A DNA stretch of 64,000 nucleotides from Sphingomonadales bacterium 12-68-11 (lineage in GTDB: Bacteria; Pseudomonadota; Alphaproteobacteria; Sphingomonadales; Sphingomonadaceae): contig NCCV01000003.1 in assembly GCA_002279825.1 (NCBI GenBank), positions 124,001 to 188,000 of the forward strand. Reading direction: 5' to 3'. Shown in pieces: positions 58,445-64,000 of the stretch (the first letter of the stretch is position 1; each line of letters starts with the position of its first letter). The notes under the pieces are model-generated. The model had not been told where the DNA came from. It did no database searches and worked only from the letters and a program-made list of their open reading frames with translations. Made by a program: the position numbers and the translations under genes.

Positions 58445-60498
58445 CAGACCAGCACCCAGGTGACCGCGGCCACGAGGCCGAGCAGCATGATCAGCGCGTA
58501 GCTGGTCAGGTAGCCCGACTGGACCCGCCGCGCGAAGACCGCGCCCTTGCCGACCACCCAGGCCGCGCCGTTGGGGCCGAACCGGTCGATGATTCCGACG
58601 TCGCCGCGCTGCCATAGCTGGCGGCCGAGCCAGAAGGCGGGCTTTACGAACACGAAGTTGTAGAGCTCGTCGAAGTACCACTTGTTGTACAGGAACCGGT
58701 ACACCGGGCCGAGCTGGGCGGCGACTTCGCCCGGGATCGCGGTGTTGCGGATATAGGCGCGCCAGGCCGCAAACAGGCCGAGCAGCATAACCGCGCTGGC
58801 GGTCAGCTTCACCCACAGCGGCACTTCATGCATCGCATGCATCAGATGCTCGTCGTAAGCGATCGACCCGTTCCAGAACGCTGCTTCCTCAAGGAAGGCG
58901 TGATGGAACACGAAACCGGCGAAGACCGCGCCGAGCGAGAGCAGGCCGAGCGGCACCAGCATGGTCCACGGGCTCTCGTGCGGGTGATAGCCGGCGGTGC
59001 CGTCACCGTGATGGGCGGCGTGGTGCGGATCGGGCACCTGGTGCGCCGCGTCGTGGCCGGCGTGTTCCTCGTCCGGATGGTCGTGATGATCGCCGTGGAC
59101 CGCATGCTGGATATGCTCGCTCTCGGCCCAGCGCGGCTTGCCCCAGAAGGTCAGGAACATCAGCCGCCACGAATAGAAGCTGGTCAGCAGCGCGGCGAAG
59201 GCGCCGATCCAGAACGCCGCGCGGCCCATCTCGCTGCCGCTGGCGAAAGCCGCCTCGAGGATCGCGTCCTTCGAATAGAACCCGGCGAAACCGAACACGC
59301 CGAGCACCCCCACACCGGTGATCGCCAGAGTGCCGGCCAGCATGGCGTAGAACGTCAGCGGGATCTGCTTACGCAGCGCCCCGTAATAGCGCATGTCCTG
59401 CTCGTGGTGCATCGCGTGGATCACGCTGCCCGCGCCGAGGAACAGCAGCGCCTTGAAGAAGGCGTGCGTGAACAGGTGGAACATCGCCGCGCCGTAAGCG
59501 CCGACGCCGGCGGCGAAGAACATGTAGCCGAGCTGCGAGCAGGTCGAATAGGCGATCACCCGCTTGATATCCCACTGCGTGGTGCCGACGGTGGCGGCGA
59601 ATAGGCAGGTCGCCGCCCCGATGAAGGTGACGAAGGTCAGCGCCATCGGCGCGGTCTCGAACATCGGCGACAGGCGGCAAACCATGAACACGCCGGCAGT
59701 GACCATCGTCGCCGCATGGATCAGCGCGGAGACCGGGGTCGGGCCCTCCATCGCATCGGGCAACCAGGTGTGCAGCCCGAGCTGCGCCGACTTGCCCATC
59801 GCGCCGACGAACAGCAGCAGGCACAGGATCGTCATCGTATCGAGCCGCATGCCCATGAAGCCGATCGTGCTGCCGGCCATGCCGGGCGCCGCTTCGAGGA
59901 TCGCGGGGATCGACGTGGTACCGAACACCAGGAAGGTGCCGAAGATGCCGAGCATGAAGCCGAGATCGCCGACGCGGTTGACCACGAAGGCCTTGATCGC
60001 GGCCGCGCTGGCGCTGGGCTTGCGAAACCAGAACCCGATCAACAGGTAGCTGGCGAGGCCGACGCCTTCCCAGCCGAAGAACATCTGCACCAGGTTGTCG
60101 GCCGTCACCAGCATCAGCATCGCGAAGGTGAACAGGCTGAGATAAGCGAAGAACCGCGGCTGGTCCGGGTCCTCGTCCATGTAGCCCCACGAGTAGAGGT
60201 GGACGAGCGACGAGACGCTGGTGATCACCACCAGCATGACTGCGGTCAGCGCATCGACGCGCAGCGCCCAGTCGAACGTCAGAGTGCCGCTCTCGACCCA
60301 CTTGAGCACCGGCACGACCTGGGCTTCGACGCCGCCGCCGAGGTACTGAATGAAGATCGGCCAACTTAGTCCGGCCGACACGAACAGCGCGCCGGTGGTC
60401 AGCGACTTGGCGACGACATTGCCGAGCGCACGGTTGCCGAGGCCCGCGACGATCGCCGCGAGCAAGGGCCCGAACACAATGATGAGGATCGGATGCAA
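58444..60498 (-). CDS. nuoL: NADH-quinone oxidoreductase subunit L
   Basis: Distal proton-pumping subunit of complex I with the long lateral helix, 684 residues. It shows [19 protein letters not shown] (key Glu), [20 protein letters not shown] (key Lys) and [18 protein letters not shown] histidine/aspartate-rich cytoplasmic loop ([19 protein letters not shown]) sits between late helices and could bind metal; such loops occur in related species. The start is probably TTG 60498, seven bases after AGGGA. It lies four bases from the nuoK stop. Confidence 0.95.
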   Translation of the reverse strand: MHPILIIVFGPLLAAIVAGLGNRALGNVVAKSLTTGALFVSAGLSWPIFIQYLGGGVEAQVVPVLKWVESGTLTFDWALRVDALTAVMLVVITSVSSLVHLYSWGYMDEDPDQPRFFAYLSLFTFAMLMLVTADNLVQMFFGWEGVGLASYLLIGFWFRKPSASAAAIKAFVVNRVGDLGFMLGIFGTFLVFGTTSIPAILEAAPGMAGSTIGFMGMRLDTMTILCLLLFVGAMGKSAQLGLHTWLPDAMEGPTPVSALIHAATMVTAGVFMVCRLSPMFETAPMALTFVTFIGAATCLFAATVGTTQWDIKRVIAYSTCSQLGYMFFAAGVGAYGAAMFHLFTHAFFKALLFLGAGSVIHAMHHEQDMRYYGALRKQIPLTFYAMLAGTLAITGVGVLGVFGFAGFYSKDAILEAAFASGSEMGRAAFWIGAFAALLTSFYSWRLMFLTFWGKPRWAESEHIQHAVHGDHHDHPDEEHAGHDAAHQVPDPHHAAHHGDGTAGYHPHESPWTMLVPLGLLSLGAVFAGFVFHHAFLEEAAFWNGSIAYDEHLMHAMHEVPLWVKLTASAVMLLGLFAAWRAYIRNTAIPGEVAAQLGPVYRFLYNKWYFDELYNFVFVKPAFWLGRQLWQRGDVGIIDRFGPNGAAWVVGKGAVFARRVQSGYLTSYALIMLLGLVAAVTWVLV

Positions 60499-60502
60499 GC
60501 GC

Positions 60503-60808
60503 CTATCCCTTCAGGTGATCGACGCTGTCGACCGCGATGGTGCCGCGGCCACGGAAGTAGATGACGAGGATCGCGAGCCCGATCGCCGCTTCGCCGGCAG
60601 CGACGGTCAGCACGAACATCGCGAAGATCTGCCCGGTCAGGTCGCCGAGGAAGGCGCTAAACGCGACCAGGTTGATGTTCACGGCAAGCAGGATCAGCTC
60701 GATCGCCATCAGGATCACGATCACGTTCTTGCGGTTGAGGAAAATCCCCAGCACGCCGAGCACGAACAGGATAGAGCTCACGACGACATAGTGCTCGATG
60801 CCGATCAC
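60503..60808 (-). CDS. nuoK: NADH-quinone oxidoreductase subunit K
   Basis: Small membrane subunit of the complex I proton path: 101 residues, three helices, with conserved Glu in [14 protein letters not shown] and in [14 protein letters not shown]. The start is GTG 60808, overlapping the nuoJ TGA as GTGA. It is tightly coupled to nuoJ and nuoL, and the length is normal. Confidence 0.96.
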   Translation of the reverse strand: MIGIEHYVVVSSILFVLGVLGIFLNRKNVIVILMAIELILLAVNINLVAFSAFLGDLTGQIFAMFVLTVAAGEAAIGLAILVIYFRGRGTIAVDSVDHLKG

Positions 60809-61425
60809 AGCGAAACCCCCTGCCCGACTTCGGGCTGCGTATTGACGGTCGCTTCCGACGGCTTGCGAGCGTTCTGCCTGGCGACGTTCTGCTGGCCGCG
60901 CACCGCGCGAGCGCCGCGGTGGGTCAGCACGATCGCGCCGATCAGCGCGACGAGCAGGATGATTCCGGCGGTTTCGAACAGGAACAGATAGCGCCCGTAG
61001 AGCAGCGCGCCGATGCTCTCGATATTGCTGCGGCCGACCAGCGAGGCGCCGGTGCCGTCAGGCGTGCCGAGTTCGAGCGCGCCCGCGCGGTAAGCGCCGA
61101 TGCCCAGCACCAGTTCGGCCAGCAGCACGACCGCGATGAGGATGCCGAGCGGGAAGTTCTTGATGAAACCGGCGCGCAGTTCGGCGAAGTCGATGTCGAG
61201 CATCATGACCACGAACAGGAACAGCACCGCGACCGCGCCGACGTAAACGATCACCAGCAGCATGGCGATGAACTCGGCCCCGACGATGACCATCAGCCCA
61301 GCGGCATTGAAGAATGCCACGATCAGCCACAGCACGCTGTGCACCGGATTGCGCGCGAGAATCGTGAACGCCCCCGCGGCAATCACCAGCGCGGCGAACA
61401 GGTAAAAGGCAAGGAGCTGGATCAC
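60805..61425 (-). CDS. nuoJ: NADH-quinone oxidoreductase subunit J
   Basis: Membrane subunit of complex I with five helices, 206 residues. It contains the family stretch [28 protein letters not shown] sequence in the first third and [17 protein letters not shown] after it. The hydrophilic C-terminal tail after the last helix ([19 protein letters not shown]) is somewhat long. The start is GTG 61425 with no strong ribosome-binding site. A 149-base gap with a palindromic element separates it from nuoI. Confidence 0.94.
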   Translation of the reverse strand: MIQLLAFYLFAALVIAAGAFTILARNPVHSVLWLIVAFFNAAGLMVIVGAEFIAMLLVIVYVGAVAVLFLFVVMMLDIDFAELRAGFIKNFPLGILIAVVLLAELVLGIGAYRAGALELGTPDGTGASLVGRSNIESIGALLYGRYLFLFETAGIILLVALIGAIVLTHRGARAVRGQQNVARQNARKPSEATVNTQPEVGQGVSL

Positions 61426-61441
61426 GACTTGAACACCACGT

Positions 61442-61541
61442 CCGTTCGCCTCGAGCGAAGTCGAGAGGCGTTGCGCCCATGTGTCTCGACACAGTCTATC
61501 CTGAGCGCCTGCAAGGCAGTCGAAGGGCTCGACACGAACGG
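61442..61541. repeat. Palindromic repeat of a second family, between nuoI and nuoJ
   Basis: Roughly 100-base element with inverted ends CCGTTCGCCTCGAG and CTCGACACGAACGG. Inner parts include TCGAGCGAAGTCGAGAGGC and GTCTCGACACAG. It differs from copies A-C, although both families share short TCGAAGG/CCTGAG words. The only other gap in the nuo run is four bases. The RNA hairpin may modulate downstream nuoJ-N expression or stability; this is inference. Confidence 0.65.
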
Positions 61542-61574
61542 AACCTGAAGTGGGGGGTGAGTCACGCGCGGCGC

Positions 61575-62060
61575 CTAGCGATAGGGCGCATCGGCTTCAA
61601 GGTTCGCGGCGATCGCCCGCTCCCACTTGTCCCCGTTGGCCAGCAGTTTCGCCTTGTCGTAGAGCAGCTCCTCGCGCGTTTCGGTCGCGTATTCGAAGTT
61701 GGGCCCCTCGACCACCGCATCGACCGGGCAGGCTTCCTGGCAGAAGCCGCAGTAGATGCACTTGGTCATGTCGATGTCGTAGCGGGTGGTGCGGCGCGAT
61801 CCGTCCTCGCGCGGCTCGCTCTCGATGGTGATCGCCTGCGCCGGGCACACCGCCTCGCACAGCTTGCAGGCGATGCAGCGTTCCTCGCCGCTCGGATAGC
61901 GGCGCAGCGCATGCTCGCCGCGGAAACGCGGGGAGAGCGGGTTCTTCTCGAACGGGTAGTTGATCGTCGCCTTGGGCTTGAAGAAGTACTTCAACGTGAG
62001 GGCATGCGCCTTCACGAACTCCCACAGGGTGAACGACTTGATGAGCTGGGCGACGGTCAT
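61575..62060 (-). CDS. nuoI: NADH-quinone oxidoreductase subunit I
   Basis: Peripheral-arm subunit of complex I, 161 residues, with two ferredoxin-type 4Fe-4S motifs: [12 protein letters not shown] and [12 protein letters not shown]. These are clusters N6a and N6b, next to the quinone site. The N-terminal amphipathic region contacts NuoH. The start is ATG 62060 because it overlaps the nuoH stop as ATGA; an upstream ATG at 62084 lies inside the nuoH tail. The length is normal. Confidence 0.96.
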   Translation of the reverse strand: MTVAQLIKSFTLWEFVKAHALTLKYFFKPKATINYPFEKNPLSPRFRGEHALRRYPSGEERCIACKLCEAVCPAQAITIESEPREDGSRRTTRYDIDMTKCIYCGFCQEACPVDAVVEGPNFEYATETREELLYDKAKLLANGDKWERAIAANLEADAPYR

Positions 62061-63220
62061 CGGGCAGTCTCTCGCTCGGGGCACTGTGGAAGTCTCAGAT
62101 CGACTGAGAGTCGCTGATCAAATTCGTGTTGGCACAAAGTAATTTTGCCATAGACAACCTCGCGGCGACCAATCGGGTCATATCGCGTTGCCATCAGCCA
62201 ACCCGAGATGAGCACGACGAACACCAGGCTCAGCGGCAGGAACACCTTCCAGCCGAGGCGCATGAGCAGCTGGTCGTAGCGGTACCGCGGCACGGTCGCC
62301 TTGACCCAGCTGAACACGAAGAAGAAGAACAGGATCTTGGCGAAGAACCAGATCCACCCCGGGATCCAGTAGAGCGGCGCCCAGTCGAGCGGGGGCAGCC
62401 AGCCGCCGAAGAACAGGATCGCATTGAGCGCGCACATCAGCAGCACGTTGGCGTATTCGCCGAGCCAGAACAGCGCGAAGCTCATCGACGAGTATTCGGT
62501 CTGGTAGCCGGCGACGAGTTCCGATTCCGCCTCGGTCAAGTCGAACGGCGCGCGCGCGGTTTCGGCCAGGCTCGAGATCAGGAACATCACCCACATCGGG
62601 AACAGCAGCAGGTTGAAGACAAACCCGTTGACGATCCCCAGGCCGTGCCCGCGCTGCGCCTCGATGATCGCGTTCATGTTGAAGCTGCCCGCCCACAGCA
62701 CCACGCAGATCAGGATGAAGCCGATCGAGACTTCGTAAGAGATCATCTGCGCCGCGGCGCGCATCGCGCTGAAGAACGGGTATTTCGAGTTCGAGGCCCA
62801 GCCCGAGACGACCACGCCGTAGACGCCCAGCGAACTGATCGCGAGAATGTAGAGCAGCCCGACGTTGATGTCCGCCAGCACTGCGCCCGAATTGAACGGG
62901 ATCACCGCCCAGGCCATCAGCGCGACGGTAAAGGTGACGATCGGCGCGATCAGGAACAGGCCCTTGTTCGACGCCGAGGGGATGATCGTTTCCTGCAGGA
63001 ACACCTTGAGCCCGTCGGCGAAGCTTTGCAGCAAGCCGAACGGGCCGACCACGTTGGGGCCGCGGCGCAGCGCCATCGCCGCCCAAATCTTGCGGTCCGC
63101 ATAAATGACCATCGCCACCGCCAGCATCAGCGGCAGTGCGATCAAGAGGATGCCGGCAATGGTCGAAACGAACCACGCCCATTCAGGGGTCATGCCCCAG
63201 GATTCGAAGACGGGGATCAT
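62057..63220 (-). CDS. nuoH: NADH-quinone oxidoreductase subunit H, with extended C-terminus
   Basis: Membrane subunit that forms the quinone chamber of complex I with NuoB/D. The conserved loops are intact: [40 protein letters not shown] and [14 protein letters not shown]. The protein has 387 residues; most NuoH are near 345. The last helix ends at [11 protein letters not shown], and about 40 further residues (62060-62179) have no counterpart I know. The extension ends exactly in an ATGA overlap with nuoI. The start is ATG 63220, six bases after GGGAGG; the frame's TTG at 63226 is less likely. It overlaps the small upstream ORF by four bases. Confidence 0.93.
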   Translation of the reverse strand: MIPVFESWGMTPEWAWFVSTIAGILLIALPLMLAVAMVIYADRKIWAAMALRRGPNVVGPFGLLQSFADGLKVFLQETIIPSASNKGLFLIAPIVTFTVALMAWAVIPFNSGAVLADINVGLLYILAISSLGVYGVVVSGWASNSKYPFFSAMRAAAQMISYEVSIGFILICVVLWAGSFNMNAIIEAQRGHGLGIVNGFVFNLLLFPMWVMFLISSLAETARAPFDLTEAESELVAGYQTEYSSMSFALFWLGEYANVLLMCALNAILFFGGWLPPLDWAPLYWIPGWIWFFAKILFFFFVFSWVKATVPRYRYDQLLMRLGWKVFLPLSLVFVVLISGWLMATRYDPIGRREVVYGKITLCQHEFDQRLSVDLRLPQCPERETAR

Positions 63221-63447
63221 CCGCAACCTCCCGAGCCGAGCCCAGAACCAGTCAGCGGAACGCTTTGATGATAGTCGCCGGACGAACCGGACTCAGCAAA
63301 GCTGCCACCAGCTTCACTCAACGCGAAGTTCTCGTTCTGCCAGCCGTTCTCGGCTTTGGCCTGGTATGTCGAACGTCCACGAAATGCGCGCCAAACCACC
63401 AAACCGCAAAGGCCCAGACCGGCCAGGGGTATGAACGGCGATGCCAT
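63217..63447 (-). CDS. Small membrane protein of unknown function between nuoG and nuoH
   Basis: ORF of 76 residues with one N-terminal helix ([19 protein letters not shown], about 4-22). A short basic stretch follows, then a polar Ser/Gly-rich tail ending [10 protein letters not shown]. Its ATG shares a base with the nuoG TAA stop (TAATG), and its TGA overlaps the nuoH ATG (ATGA), so it is coupled on both sides like a true operon gene. I recognise no family. Candidates are a lineage-specific complex I accessory protein, or an ORF kept only for coupling. The nuoH ribosome-binding site lies inside its last codons. Confidence 0.6.
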   Translation of the reverse strand: MASPFIPLAGLGLCGLVVWRAFRGRSTYQAKAENGWQNENFALSEAGGSFAESGSSGDYHQSVPLTGSGLGSGGCG

Positions 63448-64000
63448 TACTCCGCCGCCTCCAGCACGGGCTCGCCGTGGAGCAGTTCGGCCGAGCATTG
63501 CTGCATCGTGCCGCTGGCGCGGGCGACCGGGTTGGTCAGGTAGAAGTCCTTGATCGGATAGGCGATCTGGCCGCCTCCCTTGGCCTTCCCGGCCTTGGGC
63601 AGCGCACCATAGTCGGCGAGCCCTTCGACGCCCAGCGCCGGCACTTCGGCGATCATCCGGGCCCGAAGCGCGTCGAAGCTGTCGAACCCGACCGAGACCC
63701 CGAGCGCATCGGCTAACGCACGGAGGATCGTCCAGTCCTCGCGCGCATCGCCGGGCGCGAACACCGCCTTGTCGGCGAACTGCACGCGGCCTTCGGTGCT
63801 GACGTAAGTGCCGGATTTCTCGGTATAGGCGCTGCCCGGCAGGATCACGTCGGCGGCATGCGCGCCCTTGTCGCCGTGGTGGCCGATGTAGACCTTCAGG
63901 GCGCCTTCGAACTTGCTGAAATCGACTTCGTCGGCCCCTAGCGCGAGCAGCAGCTTGGGCTGCGCATCCACCAGGTCGGCCATCCCGCCCTTCTGAGCAA
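63447..64000 (-). CDS. nuoG: NADH-quinone oxidoreductase subunit G (3' part)
   Basis: C-terminal 184 codons of the large iron-sulfur subunit of the complex I peripheral arm. The frame is open to the window edge and its start lies beyond base 64000. The visible part is the molybdopterin-oxidoreductase-like domain: VYIGHHGDKGAHAADVILPG, then AYTEKSGTYVSTEGRVQ, the conserved NuoG end region. The N-terminal cluster-binding motifs are outside the window. The TAA stop shares a base with the next small ORF. Confidence 0.94.
   Translation of the reverse strand, partial: AQKGGMADLVDAQPKLLLALGADEVDFSKFEGALKVYIGHHGDKGAHAADVILPGSAYTEKSGTYVSTEGRVQFADKAVFAPGDAREDWTILRALADALGVSVGFDSFDALRARMIAEVPALGVEGLADYGALPKAGKAKGGGQIAYPIKDFYLTNPVARASGTMQQCSAELLHGEPVLEAAE

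Noticed and set aside
61442..61541. Fourth copy of the repeat family A-C
   Set aside because: The ends and arms differ; only short words are shared, so I list it as a separate family.

Overview
The window is a gene-dense, high-GC chromosomal segment. It most resembles an alphaproteobacterium of the order Sphingomonadales (Sphingomonas/Erythrobacter type). The evidence is a pyruvate dehydrogenase E1-beta with a fused lipoyl domain, a GTTC-N7-GTTC LexA box, an RpoH/ROSE-type heat-shock leader, DUF1178, DUF1467 and DUF2336 genes, a tandem-MarR regulator beside a very large TonB-dependent receptor, and the gene orders tpiA-secG-pyrG, ppiD-trpEGDC and moaC-moeA-lexA-comEC-gltX-gltA. The species assignment is inference. 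I found no CRISPR array, integrase, transposase or prophage; the mobile-looking sequence consists of small palindromic repeats.

Layout. 1-5.4 kb: 3' part of gyrA, a convergent Doc/AbrB-type toxin-antitoxin pair with its own promoter, a YhhN membrane protein and trmFO. 5.3-6.7 kb: a palindromic repeat, an EF-hand protein and a squalene/phytoene-synthase-like protein. 6.7-10.1 kb: three overlapping TadE/TadG-type genes. 10.1-15 kb: pdhB-pdhA-ftsB on the minus strand, divergent from hppD and an exported protein. 15-23.3 kb: a tandem-MarR regulator divergent from a TonB-dependent receptor, then a zinc-free MDR oxidoreductase and a tannase-family esterase. 23.4-25.7 kb: tRNA-Arg(CCT), a frameshifted DUF1178 gene, a nitrilase-family hydrolase and a glutaredoxin, divergent from a small heat-shock protein with an RpoH promoter and a ROSE-like thermometer. 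26-29.1 kb: pyrG, secG and tpiA, the last carrying a repeat-derived tail. 29.3-35.3 kb: ppiD and trpE-G-D-C, with a repeat between trpD and trpC. 35.4-38 kb: a GGDEF-EAL protein split by an in-frame amber codon, and a small membrane protein. 38.2-45.6 kb: moaC, moeA, lexA, comEC (minus), gltX and gltA. 45.6-52 kb: an unusual cluster of a histidine-less kinase, a DUF2336 protein, a degenerate transferase-like membrane protein, a histidine-less Hpt protein and, divergently, a TipN-like membrane coiled-coil protein. 52-64 kb: a continuous leftward operon, nuoG(partial)-unknown small protein-nuoH-I-J-K-L-M-N-birA-coaX-rnj-DUF1467.

How the genes work together. Central functions dominate: complex I, citrate synthase, pyruvate dehydrogenase, tryptophan and molybdenum-cofactor synthesis, CTP synthesis and SOS control. 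Many genes overlap by ATGA, GTGA or TGATG, which indicates translational coupling. The most unusual parts are the repeat elements that have become part of genes (the tpiA C-terminus, the apparent trpC ribosome-binding site), the amber-split c-di-GMP protein, the small coupled ORF between nuoG and nuoH, and the signalling-like cluster at 45.6-52 kb in which both phospho-histidines are replaced.
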